Shown in pieces: positions 21,074 to 34,110 of a stretch of DNA of 64,000 bases (the first letter of the stretch is position 1; the number at the start of each line of letters is the position of its first letter). The notes below the pieces were generated by a model. It searched no databases, was not told where the DNA came from, and worked only from the letters and a program-made list of their open reading frames with translations. The translations under genes were made by a program, and so were the position numbers. Source of the stretch: Penium margaritaceum. Lineage: Eukaryota; Streptophyta; Zygnematophyceae; Desmidiales; Peniaceae. The DNA lies in NCBI GenBank assembly GCA_023375785.1, contig SZWC01004841.1, positions 1 to 64,000 on the forward strand. The letters run 5' to 3'.

Positions 21074-22495
21074 AGTGGATTTCACTGAAACCTTTTTACG
21101 AGTTGGCTGCATGACCACGGCTCGCGCTCTGTTAGGGGTTGTTGCTCACCACGACTGGGAGCTGCACCAAATGGACGTGAAGAACGCGTTCCTCCATGGC
21201 ACCTTAGAGGAGATCTACATGGTCCAGCCACCTGGGTTCGAGGTCGGTGACAAGGTCTGGTGCTTGTGCAAGGCCTTGTACGGCCTGAAACATTCACTCA
21301 GATACTGGAACTTGGGGATCACTAGTACACTGACACGTGCCGGTTACGTACAAAGTGACGCTGACCCGTCCCTCTTTCTTAGACCGACAGCTAACAGCTT
21401 CACTGCCGTCCTGGTGTACGTGGACGACCTCCTGATTGCGTCTCCTTCTATGGAGGCCGTGAAGGAGGCCGAGGCAGTTCTCCAGGCTGCCTACAGGATG
21501 AAGGACCTTGGTCCTGCAGCTGTGTTTCTCGGGATGGAGATCGTGCGTGATCGCCTGCGACGGAAACTCTTGTTACACCAGGCACGTTACGCCCATGTTG
21601 TGGGGGAACGGTTTGCTGACCTCTTTGGTGCAGTTCTTACAGCCTCCACCCCCATCACACCTGACGGGCAGGATGCTCTAAAGGTGGATGATCCCGCAGA
21701 CCTGGGGAGACAATGGATGTGACCTTGTACTTGCACCTGATCGGATCCTTGATGTACTTGGCCACTACCTCACGACCCAACATTACCTTTGCCGTCAACC
21801 TCCTTGCACAGTTTTCACAGTGTCCTCGGGCGAGAGCCCTTCATGCCGTTGTGCGAGTGATGCGGTACGTGGTGTCCACACCGTACCTCGGACTCTACTT
21901 TTGACGGCAGTGTTCGGTAGTAGTCGACGACTACACACAGCAACTGGGCGTGGAGTCCTGATGGGCACAGCTGGACAGGCTACGTATTCATGCTTGGTGG
22001 CACCGCTGTGTCGTGGCGCAGTGGCAAGCAAGGTTGTATTGCACGTAGCTCATCAGAGACTGAGTATGTTGCTCTGGGGGCTGGGGCTGCTGAGGCGGTG
22101 TGGTTGCAACGTCTGTTTCGTGAGTTGCGTCAGTTTGTGCCTTGCATTGTTCTGCGTTGTGACAACTAGAGTGCTCTTGCCATTGCAGACAACTCTGGTG
22201 TGTTTCATGCACGCACAAAGCACATTGCTGTTGAGCATCACTTTGTGCGTGATCTTGTGGAGCGACAGGTGATCTCTGTCATCTGGGTCGGCACGGATAT
22301 GCAGCGGGCTGACTTCTTGAGCAAGGCGCTTGCGCGTGGAAAGTTCATGGTGGCCATTCGTTCTGTCGGGCTACGCCCCTTGCCTGAGAGTGGCTGAGAG
22401 TGGGGTGTGTGAGCATGGACTGTTGTACATCTATTTGTGCACATATGTCAGTTCTGCACGCGTATGGACATGCGTACCATCGGATCATGGGGGAG

Positions 22496-23135
22496 TGTTG
22501 TGATGTGAGCTGTTTCCGTCCGTTTGTACAGCTTGCTGTGACCACTTGGCCATGTCCATGCTTGTGCAGATCCCTGGTGCGGACCCAGCTGCGCCGGAGC
22601 ACTGATGGTTGGTAGATTCACCCGCCAGCAGCCACCAGGCGGCTGCCATGACGTCCCGGGTGCTTGCTAGGGTACTCTGCAGTTTTTCTGCAGACGCTAG
22701 AGTTTTCCCGGTAGACAGGCTCTTGAGGCCGATTTGCATGTTTTGCATTGTCCTTCCACAGATTGATGCCGGACGCGTGTGACCAGTCGTAGCGTCCAGC
22801 TCAAGATTCTGCAAATCTAGGCTCAGACGGCGCAGCATTCTGACATGTGTGCGCAGAGTTACGGCCAAAACAGTGGCTTTGAGCCGGTTTTAGGACAGCT
22901 CTTGGACCGCCGCGTGCGACACCCGCTGTGCGCCGCGGCAGGTATTTATGCCATGGACCTGTCATTTGTTACCCCTCTCCGCAAATGCTTATGAAGCATT
23001 CAGACACTTTACCTTGTGTCCCCTAGCCAAACCCTTGCCGTTACGTGCACGACTTGTGACTGTCGTGACCCTCTGATTAAGCACTGACGCTTGGTCAATG
23101 GAAGTGTGGCTAGGAAGCTTCTATGCATCTTCTTA
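22496..23135 (+). repeat. Copia-D 3' LTR
   Basis: It starts TGTTGTGATGTGAGCTG after the polypurine tract and ends CATCTTCTTA. The Gypsy-A LTR resumes right after it. Confidence 0.92.
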
Positions 23136-26100
23136 CTAACAACCCTGAATATGCCTCATTCGTAACTCGATAATTGCATACATACATCTACTTTTGATCG
23201 TTTCGACACTTGCCATCGAAGTGCACGTACCGCTAACTATAAACTACTCAATTATCCCAAATTCGGAATTGTGTTTTCCCTCGCAACTCCTACCTCTTCA
23301 CCCTCTATGCTTCGTTCGGCATAGCACTTGGTACCAGAGCGCTACGGTGCTGAAGAGATACCCCACTACTCTTCCCATCGGGATGACTACCTCACACTAG
23401 CCATCAGCGCAACTCGAGCGTGAGGACTTTGCAAACCTACCGACTAGGACGTGAAGTGAGCGAGCGCAACAAGCGACTGGCAGAGGGTCTTCAGCAACAA
23501 CTTCGGCGATGGAGGAACATAACGTGCCTTTGCACGCAAACCCTGAAGCGGCAGCAAGCGCTCCTGTGCCGGCTATGTGGCAGCTGTATCAAACCGCACT
23601 GTTTGTCAACCAATCTGGTTGCGGATCCAATTGCGGTAAACTAGCCGCCACTACTGACAGCCTCAAGTTGAGCAATAGGAACGACAAGTGGCATCGGGAA
23701 AAACATGCGCATAAAGAAGGACCTAATGACTTCTATCTTCAGGCTCGAGGGGATGAACAGCTATGTGCTCCAACAACTCAATGTCATGTTGAAGGATATT
23801 TGAAATACAAGCGCAGAAGAAGCGGTGTCCATTGAGAGAAATGCCCAACTCTCAAGCAAATCCAAATTTGTCCGGCTCCACCTGAATCGTTCGATCCTAC
23901 AAATTCTAAAAGACCGACAGTTTGGATGTGGTTCACGAGTTTGGAGGTGTACTTCACCACTGCTGGGGTGAATGAGGAACAAAACAAGATTGACCTCATG
24001 GTCGCGCTTTTGCGTGGCATGGCGTTGAATTGATGGTAAAATCTAAAGACCATCCAACAGCACCAGGAGACAAGCAAGACTTCATCGACGGCCAACGGCG
24101 CCCGTCTCATATTGCCGACCACAGGCATTCTTCCCTTGGAGCAGATCAACCCACAATGGCAAGACAAGCTGACACCACCAATGGAGTGGAACGAATTCTC
24201 ACGCATGATGCTCGCATGGTTTGGATGACTGGACAAGAAGTCTGACGCACGGTACAAGCTCAAACGTCTCCGTCCATAGGCCAGCATGGTAGAGTACACA
24301 GAGGGATTCCACGAGATCATCACTTCTGTAGACATTGCCCTTGATTAACTTTGTTTTGATGACAACAATGTCTTCAAGCGAGACATCCGATGAGAAATTG
24401 CCATCTTCGGCATGGAAAACGATTTTCCACTGATGATCGCTGCAGCGGAAAGGATCAACAACGTTGCCTACAACGCTTGGATCCATGAATCCTACTGTTG
24501 GCGACCTCCCAATGACATTCATCATGGAAATACAAAAAATGTGTCGGAGAACTCCTCGACTCCAATGGAAGTGGACGCCGTCGGCTAGGGTCGCATGCGC
24601 ACCTACTACAACTACAAAAAAGTCGGGCACATCATTCGCAACTCTCAGGGGGTGAATTCCCACAAAACAAGTCGGGAAACAACAAAGGGAAAGAGTGAAA
24701 GGCACGCCTCTTGTTAGTGATTCGCAGAACAGTTTCGGCACTATGAGATGGAGGAGCTTCTCACAGTTTTGTGCGTAATGACATGGTCCACAAGCTGGGT
24801 TTGTACACCAAACCAGGGGTGTTTGAAGGAAAAACCGTCGATGGGAGATTGTAAATACAGTGACTCTGAGAACCACTACGACAACAGGTGGGATATCTAC
24901 GGGATTTAATGGAGTGGAGGTCCTATCCTATGAGTGACAACAAGATCATTCTTGGATGAGATTGCTTGTAACGACACAGTCCGAAGGTCATTCAAAACAG
25001 TGGCAACGTCTACATGGAGATCGATGGTGCCAAGTGACAACTTCCGCGTGTGGCACGGAAGACGAAAGCTGAAGCAGCATAGATGGAAGCAGCAGAAGAA
25101 GCCGCGTTAGCCGAAAGGCGACAACATGTGCAGCCGATACCGCTCAACTTGGTCAAACATTGCATGCAATGAGGAGCTTGTGCGTGGCTCATACATCTTG
25201 AGCCAATGGAGGAAGTAGAAGGGGCAGTAGCTTATTCATCAGCCTCGTCAGCCTCATAAGCCTCATTTGCATAAAAAACGTTTACGACGATACCCAAAGA
25301 TTTTGCACCACTCATCCAAGATTTTGCGATCGTCTTCCTGGACAAAATCCCAAGAAGCATACCACCTCAAAGAAGATTCAACCATCGTATCGGTCTAAGG
25401 CTGGGTAGCGGACGCATAGTTCAAGGGGCCTATCGGATGAGCGATCACCAACTGACCGAGATGAAAAAACAACTTGAAGAGATGCTTGGTTAGAGGTTCA
25501 TCTGTCCATCAATGTCACCATTGGCCGCACTAGTATTGTTCGTAAGAGAGAAAACTGGTGGAATGCGGATGTGAGTGGACTATTGGGTGTTGAACGATGA
25601 TACTATCAAGAACCGCTACCCTCTTCCTTGAGCTGATGATTTTTTTTTCACCAACTCGGAGGGGCTTGAATTTTCACCAAAATTGACTCACGCAAAGATT
25701 ATCACAACATTCGCGTGGCAGACGCTGATATCAAGAAGACGACGTTTCAAACTCACTATGGGCATTTTGTGTTCACGCTAATGCCGTTCGGACTTAGAAA
25801 TGCCCCGGCAACGTTCATGGCGGCAATGCATGTTTTTTGTCCGTACCTTGAAAATTTTGTCGTGATGTACTACGACGACATCCTCGTACACTACTGCACC
25901 CTGGAGGAGCACGATGGACATCTTGAAAAAGAGATATATAAGAAAAAAACTCTCAAAGTGTGACTTTGGTTACGGTTTCATGGAGTTTTTGGGTCACGTC
26001 ATCAAAGGCCTACGGATCACCATGGATCCGAAAAAAGTGGCAGTAGTCGCTGGTTGGCCGACCCTGACCCACGTCCAAGACGTTCAAGTTTTCTTCGGTT

Positions 26101-26700
26101 TTTGCAATTACTACTCGTGTTTCATATTGGATTATGCCCGGGTCTCACTGCCTTTCTCCAACCTCAGTCGAAAAGAAAGTTAGTGGCGGTTGGGAGACAA
26201 AGAACAAGACGCATTCACAGCATTGCGGAACGCTCTCACCTTTGCACTTGACCTACGATTAGCCGATGCAACGGTCGACTACCTCATGGCTACAGACGCC
26301 TTAGATGGAGCCATGAGCGCAGTTGTTCTGCAAAACTATGGCAACGGTGAGCAATGAGTCGCATACATGTCCAGAAAATTACAAGGACCGGAACTCAACT
26401 ACGCCGTACACAAGAAAGAAATGCTGGCGGTCGAACTACGTCAAACCTCAAGGGCCAGGCTCAAGGCCTCGTGCCCTTGCCCTTGTTTGCCCTCCTCACC
26501 AGAGAGAGCAAGCTAGGACAAGGGATAGAGCACGAGAAAGAGTGAGGGCACACGAGATATGTTGGCGTGAAATCACCGATCGTGCCTCGAACACAAAGAT
26601 ATTGTGTCGACGTGTCAAAAATGAAACCCGAGTTTGTTTAAGTCAAACTACGAGTTTTGAATCCGGAAAAACCTGTGCAAACTCACGTGTTTGAGGCTAT

Positions 26701-26733
26701 GTCCCCCTTGTTTTGGACCCAAAACAAGGGGAC
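26701..26733. repeat. Hairpin in the Gypsy-B 5' LTR
   Basis: GTCCCCCTTGTTTT (26,701-26,714) and AAAACAAGGGGAC (26,721-26,733) pair over 13 bp with a one-base bulge around a 6-nt loop. This segment has no counterpart in the 3' LTR copy, where the text skips from the equivalent of 26,670 to 26,790. Confidence 0.75.
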
Positions 26734-29700
26734 GAGGTAAAAATGGAAGTGGGCCTCCAGAGACTTGAAGCATTTGAGTCTCCTTGCATGGGTCATTGAT
26801 GACAATTGCACCTGGAGTGACGCGAAGGGGAGAACCCCTCGATTGAGCTCTGGATGAAATTTCTACAAACTTCGACGACGACCTCAGTATAGGAGCTGGA
26901 GACTCCACCTGTCATAGTAGTATGAGAGCCAAATGACCTTCGTAACCAACTGTGTGATAGTTCATGCGGCTTTGCCAGATACAAAACCCCACGAGTAGCT
27001 GCAATATCAGCAAAAACTCCACAAGGGGGTACGACGTCTACACTTATCTGTTTCAACCGTCGTAACGTATGTTAAAAAGCTCTTGAGGAGCTTTTCTTCG
27101 CCACACCTATTCCTTTGGGCTTCCTCTTACTCCAGGGAGCTAGTTGGCCTTCTGTGGGACGGGGTGGGGAGCACCAACCCCCAAACCACCAACTTTCTCC
27201 TTCATTTAAAGACTCCTTCTTTCCTCTTTCATCCAAAACGTGGGACAGTGGCATTTTCCAAGATTAGAGACTCTCACGGCCTGAGAGCACCCTTAAAGGA
27301 GGTTGACACCTTCAAGATTTTTTAACAGCTCCTCCAATGCCACCAGCTCAAGCGAGTTGCTGCCAGTAGATGTGGGAGGTGTCAAGGAATATGAAGAGGA
27401 AGACAAGAAGAAGGAAAAACTGAGTGAAGGAGTTACTAGGAATAGGAAGAAATCCTGTCCCACTTTCTCTCCTTGTTTTGGTGAGCGGCACTCACACTCA
27501 CTGTCATTCCCATGATTTATAATTATAATTATCCGATTGTTTTGATTTGTATCTTCCCAGATTCTAGTCGTTGCCAAGTGCTGTGAGTCACGGCGAATGA
27601 ACACTAGTTTCAAAATCCACGTGATTGTGCCGACGTTGGCGGCCTAGAAAAATGGTATTTTTCTACCACATGGTTGTGTTGACCATGGCAGCCAAGGAAA
27701 AGAGATTCTAAATCCATAATGGCCTCACCGATCGTGAGAGCAAGGAAACTTCAAGAGGCGACACCTCCTCAAAGTTGTGGCGTGATCCTCACAATGGTCT
27801 TCACATGCTAGTTGCACGAGTGACAGAATGGCAAGTGCCGGACCATCCAAGACCACCAATGGCAAGGTGGTGAAGGCCTTACCACACGCCCTCGGCAGGC
27901 TCCAAGTCTTGGAAGCTGATGCCATGAGCACAGTTGCCAAACCGAAGGCAACGATACCGCCGAAGGCAGTTGGCGCCAACCTTGGCGGCACCGAGAAGTA
28001 TAAGGAAACAAAGGAAGTGCTTGACAAGGACGTCGACGTGCACGTGGGCAACCCCCACACCATGGACGATATGCTCGCAGAGGACCATCCGAGCGTGGAC
28101 CCCAACAAGGAGCACGACGTAGAAAATGGCAAAGGCGATGAGGATCGCAAATATTGCCATCATCATGCCACGAACTTGAGCCCATCGCTCGAGAAGGGCA
28201 AGATGCTTCCTGGATTGCTTGAAACTTCTGACAACAGCCAGGCTGTCGAGAGTAACAAAGGCACCAAAAGCAACCACATGGGAATTTCTTGCAAGAATGA
28301 GCCGGACAACGTTGCTATGAAGGTAATCTACAATGACCAACGAAGGCTTGCTGAGTTGGCTGCCAAGGCGGCGGGCCGGATCAAGATCACCACCAATGGA
28401 AGAGGTTAGGCACAACCTGGAGGATTAGGGACGGATCCCCCTTCTTACAATGTGGTTGCGATGGGTCAGATGAGTGCCCGCTCAAGAGTCGTCGCTGATG
28501 ATAGCCTCCTCCAAAAGGTGGGACTCCTTGGAGGCGTGTACGTGAATCAAACTCTCTTGTAGTGGGTAAAGGTACACAGACAACGCAAGGCCCTAGAGGC
28601 TATGGCCAACGCTCTGCCAACATCAGAACTGAAATTTGGATTTGCCAATATGCTGGCCCAAGTTCGGCAGAGCATCACAAAGTTCGGCTGTGATCCTTGG
28701 CTGTAGCGCATGGCCGCTCATGAGGCAAGCCGTCCATGCGACAACCTCGACAAGGCGTTACAGAGTGTGACCGAGGAACAGATGCAGCAACAATTACAGC
28801 ATGTCGCCCGTGTTGATGCCACTGCCCATGGTAGCAACGATTTTCTTACCTTGATGACTTCGGGACCGGTTATGAGCACGTCCTTCTTCCACAGTGTGGA
28901 GATCTTTTAAAAGGATGTGAAGCTGACTGACTGGCTGAATCATAAGGAGCATGTCCTATGTGTCCACAAGGCGCCATTTGGTCAGTGGGGTAGACGGGCC
29001 ACAGGTGAATTGAGGACAAGCTCTTTTTGTATGTGGTCAAAGAGTGGGGCGAGCAGCAACCACACATTGAGTGGCAGCCCATGCTGTGGGAGGCCTTCTG
29101 CACGATCATGTGTAAGAAGTGCACCCAGTATGAGGAGGCATAACGTGCCTTCAACAAGATCAAGGACTTTAGGTAGCTGAGTACCTCACTCAAGGCCTAC
29201 TTGAATGAGTTCATCGCACTCGTGCAGGAAGCCAAAACCCTCACCGAGGGAGATGGGACTTAGACCTTCAAGTACGGGGAGTGTATACTGTAGGAATACT
29301 TGTGTGATGGTCTGGCCAGGAAGAAGCCGAAGGAAGATTCCGCCACTGTGGCAACTGGCCAAACGTGGACAAGCTAGAGGGTATTGCGCGACTACGTGAG
29401 CGAAGTGTATTTGGCAAACCCAGAGCACTACCTTGATGCATAGCTAAATGCACGTGCACAGCAAGACCGGGACATGCACATGAACGCTATAGGGGCTGGT
29501 CGGTCAGCCGGACAACTAGGCAGGGCCAAGGGCAAACAACCTAAAAATCCTTCAGCCAAGAAGGCTGGTGGACACAAGGCCCCTAACAACAAGAACAGCC
29601 ACGAATGAAAAGCTGACGGCGGTGGTGAGCGTCACAATGCAGCCTTCTGTGACAAGCTATGCCATAATTGCATACAGCCTAGCCAGTTTAGGGCCCAGTG

Positions 29701-31547
29701 CCCTGAGGCTAGTGGTGGTGGGTAAGGGGCCGCGGCTTTGGCCGTAGCTACGGCACCTCGTGGAGATGGTGTAGCAGGAGGGCACAGATAGGGCCGTGGA
29801 CAGGGCCGCGTTCGTGGCAATGGGCCTCGCCGTGGTAACAGACAAGGCCATGGGACTGGTTTTCCCCACCCCTGAGTGACATTAGTGGGGACCATTCAGG
29901 GGCAAAACTAGATCACATGTGTGGGTTCATTTTTTCAGATGAGGATGTTAAGCGATTTGAGTTTCTCACGAGTTAAAAAATTCTGTGTTGTTTTCTCTCC
30001 TCTCGTTGAGCCTCATTCTACACTTGTTGACCGGCATTTCAGTCTAAACCGTGTACCTCTAGATGAGATGCATGATTGTACATGCTTAGTGGTGGCAACA
30101 CCAACCACTGTGCAAGAGTTGTATGACGTAGTGATTGAAGCAAACACCCTACAAGAGATGAGTTCAATCACATTCATTGTACCTTTGGTCAACAAATTTG
30201 ACTGAGTCAAATTGAAAGTCTGAAAGGTGCTATCCAAATGTACACTTGCCCACAAGATATGGACTCGAGTAGGTGAATCATGGGAGTTGTGATATTTGCC
30301 GTATAGATTTTGAATGTATCCCTAACTCGGCTTGTCGTCATTGAGCATGTTCACTTGGAAGAGTAGAGGTAACATGACAATGCAGTTCAAAGGACATTCA
30401 ACTGGTGCTTTCGTGAACGTATTGGGTAGCAGTGGAGGGGATGACTCCTTTGCTAGCCTTGGCTTTATCCAACATGTGGGCCTTCAGTACGAGCCATTGA
30501 ATGTCGCAGTTGTTGTCGGCGAGAACTGTACAGTACCCATGATCGGTACATGTAAGGCATCAGTTTGCATTCAATGATGCACACAGAGTGTCACGTTGAA
30601 GGTTCTCAACCTTCTTTACCCTTTTGACATGGTACTAGGCAATCCTTGGCCTGGTGAAAGCAAGGCTTTGATGTTCTTTGAATCAAAATGCTTGATCATT
30701 AAGACGAGATGCTTGATCCGTAAAGTGTCGCTTTATGTTGATTCCAAGTACACACTTGCCACCGACGTGACTAAAATTCCATGTGAGCTTCTCTGCGATG
30801 CAAGTCAAGAGACGAATGCAACAAAGGAGTCATATTTCTTGGCTTAGCTGCAGAAAGTGAATAATGAAACAAAGGAAGACACGCCACAAGAGATCAAATC
30901 TCCATTGGCGGAGTTCTTGGATGTATTCCAAGACTCACCAGCGGGGCTTCCAATAGAACGACACATGGGCCACATGATTCCGCTGCAACTGGAGGGGACT
31001 CCTCCATTCAGATCCATGTATTACCTCATTCCACTAGAGAGGTGAGAGGCCAAAATCCAAATCAATGAGTACCTTGCAAAGGGGTGGATTAAGCCAAGTA
31101 GCTCGTTGTACAGTGCTCCGATCCTTTTTTTGAACAAAAAGGACTGTGGTTAACACATGTGCATAGACTACCAAGCGCAAAACAAGCTGATTATGAAACT
31201 TGATTCCCCTTACCATAGATCAAAGACCTATTTGAAAAACTAAAAGGGGCAAAAGTCTTTGCGTCCTTGGATTTGTCTCAAAAGTACCATTAAATCCGCA
31301 TGACGGAAGATGATGTCCCCAAAATCGTGTTTCAAATGCACATGGGACACCATCAATTCCGATTATTATGCTTCGGGCTAACGAGCGCCCAGGCAACATT
31401 CCAAGGAGAGATGAACTAAATGTTTTCCAAGCAACTTGGCCCGTTTGTCTTGGTTTAGCTAGATGGCATGATGGTTTTTTTCAAATCCATGAAAGAGCAC
31501 ATAGAACATCTGCGTGAGGTCCTCTCAATCCTTTGGGAACGTAAATC

Positions 31548-31571
31548 AGGGTTTAGGGTTTATGGTTTATG
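31548..31571 (+). repeat. Short TTTAGGG-type telomere-like tract
   Basis: Two perfect AGGGTTT heptamers followed by one ATGGTTT variant occupy 24 bp. This is the plant-type telomere unit. It lies within the reverse transcriptase region of Gypsy-B. Confidence 0.7.
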
Positions 31572-34110
31572 TAAAAATGAGCAAGCGCAAGTTTGCATAA
31601 GATGAGGTCAAATACTTTGGACACATAGTCGGCAATGACGGTGTCCGTGTCAACCCACAAAGGGTCCAAGCTGTTGTGGATTGGCCACGCCTAGTAAACG
31701 TTTGACAGATTTGGTCTTTCCTTGGCCTTGCAATGTAATCATGATGGTTTATGCAAGGGTATGCGACCTTGGTAGCGCCACTAACGAGGCTCATGCCAAC
31801 TGACGTGCATTGGGATTCTGATTGCAAACTTGCCTTTCTCAGAGTCAAAGAGCTTATATCCACTGTGCTTGTCTTAGCTCTTCCTCATCCATCACAACGG
31901 TGGGAGGTGCGATGTAACGTGTTGCTTGTAGGACTTGGAGCAGGCATCATGCAGAACGGTCATTCAGTTTTGTATGAAAGCCGGAAGCTCATCCCTACAG
32001 AGACACGGTACACGACTAGGGATCAAGAGCTCCTCGCGGTGGTACACGCTTTCAAGATGTTGCGTTGCTACCTCAAAGGCGCTAAATGGGGTGTGACGGT
32101 TGTAACCGACCACAATCCATTGGTGTTTTTCCAAACACAACCAAACCTATCAATACGACACGCATGTTGGAGAAAATACATGAGCCGATTCCCGTTCACG
32201 TGGAATCATTGGCCAGGATGCATCCACGTAGCTGATCGACTAAGTCGACAGCCTATGGAAATTAAAGAAACCACCAAGGTTGGTTAGTTTTTCTGACCAT
32301 TGCAATAGCAACAATGCAAACATCACATCCCCCTATACCTGTGTGTTAACCAACTCAAGAGATTATCTGCTACAATGATTTTGTAAACAAGAACTAGATG
32401 GGATACTATGCAGATTTTCGGTTTCAAGACCCTCGGAATCTAGAAAAGTGCAGATTGGTGGAGGCCGCAGGACTCTTTTGCCACAGGAAAAAAGTTGTGT
32501 CACACTTAGGAGACCTTGGAGCCAAGATTATCTCCCAGTTCCACGACCCACCGGTCGTATGTCATGTGGGACCTCAAAATACCGGAAAGGCACTCTCAAA
32601 CTACTCTTGGTGCCCATGATGGAGTACCGATGTTCCTAAGTATTGCATGACATGCAAACCCTGTCCTCGGAGTAAGGCAAGTAACAAAAATCTTGCTCGT
32701 CTCCTCCAGCATCTTCCCATACATGGTACTCCATGAGATTGCTTCAGCAAGGACTTCATTAGTGGTCTTCTGGACACGGTTTGTGGCCACGATGCAACAC
32801 TAGTGGTTTTGGATCTTCTGATGAAGATGACACAATTTGTTTGTACAACCACTGATGTGAATGCAGAGGAGATTGCTTTTCTCTTCTTTGAGGGTGTCGT
32901 GAAGTACAATGGCTTGCCGTTGCGCATTATCTCCAACCAAGATAGAAAGTTTGCTACTAAGTTCCAGAAAACGATGCACAAGTAGGTAGAAAACAAGTGA
33001 CAAATGTTGACAGCATTTCACCGTGAAATTGATAGACAAACAAAGTGAATGAATCACACGTTGAAGCAGATGCTTCGTATGTATGTGGAATCTTTCATGA
33101 ATGACTGGGACGAGTTCCTAGCACCGGCACAGTTTGTAGTGAATAACGCGATGAACGATTCTACACAGTTCACACCGTTTGTGTTGAACTATGTTCGGCA
33201 TCCAATGGTACCCCCTTCATAGGTAAAGAGTGGGAGTATAGGAGGACATCTTCTCTTTTCTTAGGCCCTTGCGAAGCACATACACTCCTTGTTATAGATC
33301 CGAATGATCACCTTCAAGCCGATTGGCAACAACAAAATGCATATGCCAACAAAATTCACTGTGAGGTCGTGTTTGATATGGTGACAACGTACCGCTTAGC
33401 ACTAACAATCTTCAGCTGAATTCTCCATAAGCGCAAAAATGTCTACCAAAGTGGATTGGGCTATTTCCCATTGTTGCACGCATCGGACGTGTGGCAAAGC
33501 GGTTGCTGCTTCCATCGACTATGAAGTTACATGACATGTATCATGTAAGCGTGATGGCTCAACACACCGCACAGGGAGTCGTCCAGTCACCACTGGCAGT
33601 CCTTACTGTCGACGGCCACTACGAGGTTCTTTGCCTCCTCCAGCATGGAGAGCTTACACTCCAGTTGCGGGTTGTTGGAGAATACCTCGTTCATTGGGCC
33701 GGCTGTGGACCTGAACATACCTCATGGGAGTCCAAACCTTGGTTGTCCATAGGGGTTGTCAATGAGTACTAGAGCAAGCTTGCAGCTCATACAGATCGTC
33801 GGGTGGCATGAGATACCACCTGAACGCGGAAAAAGTGAAAAGCATTCCCACAAGTTAGCATTCATGGACTGCGACCATAGGACGTTGGGGACGCCTAACA
33901 CGGTTGCTGTGCGGACGCTCCAGCCAAAAGGGGGGAGGCTGTTAGCCTTGTTGACCGACAAGCTACAGTTTAGGTGCAACTGCCATGCATGTTTCCACGT
34001 TTAGCTCGTGATTGAAATGATCAGTTTTCTTTCACAATGTTCACCACTCACTCTTGGAAACGCTCACTTGTTGGTTAGAACAGGGAAGGTTCATAAAAAT
34101 TGGGGAGGAA

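Larger units (their letters stand above)
16395..23135 (+). mobile_element. Copia-D: full-length Ty1/copia element, broken, nested in Gypsy-A
   Basis: Two LTRs of about 640 bp (16,395-17,037 and 22,496-23,135) differ at roughly 6% of positions by eye. The primer-binding site TGGTATCAAAGC starts directly after the 5' LTR at 17,038, and a polypurine tract (ATCATGGGGGAG) lies directly before the 3' LTR. Flanks TTAAC (16,390-16,394) and CTAAC (23,136-23,140) look like a 5-bp target duplication with one change. Internal parts: a CAG-rich leader, gag about 18,009-19,030, integrase about 19,060-19,580, reverse transcriptase about 20,560-21,720 (VDDLLIASPS), RNase H about 21,950-22,395. It is broken in several places. 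One segment is present twice around a single N at 20,780, probably an assembly effect. Confidence 0.9.
16024..26445 (+). mobile_element. Gypsy-A: old Ty3/gypsy element, broken, with Copia-D inside its 5' LTR
   Basis: The 5' LTR starts at 16,024 (TGTTTTGTACCAG) and ends at 23,326 (CATAGCA); 16,395-23,135 of that span is the inserted Copia-D. Both LTR halves align with the LTRs of Gypsy-C (34,835-35,382 and 40,369-40,906). The primer-binding site TGGTACCAGAGCGC follows at 23,329, resembling initiator tRNA-Met sites. Internal parts in gypsy order: gag about 23,420-24,700, protease region about 24,700-24,960, reverse transcriptase about 25,330-26,190 (VVMYYDDILVH), start of RNase H to 26,445. There it abuts the LTR of Gypsy-B; no integrase or 3' LTR of its own is seen. 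Broken many times; old. Confidence 0.85.
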
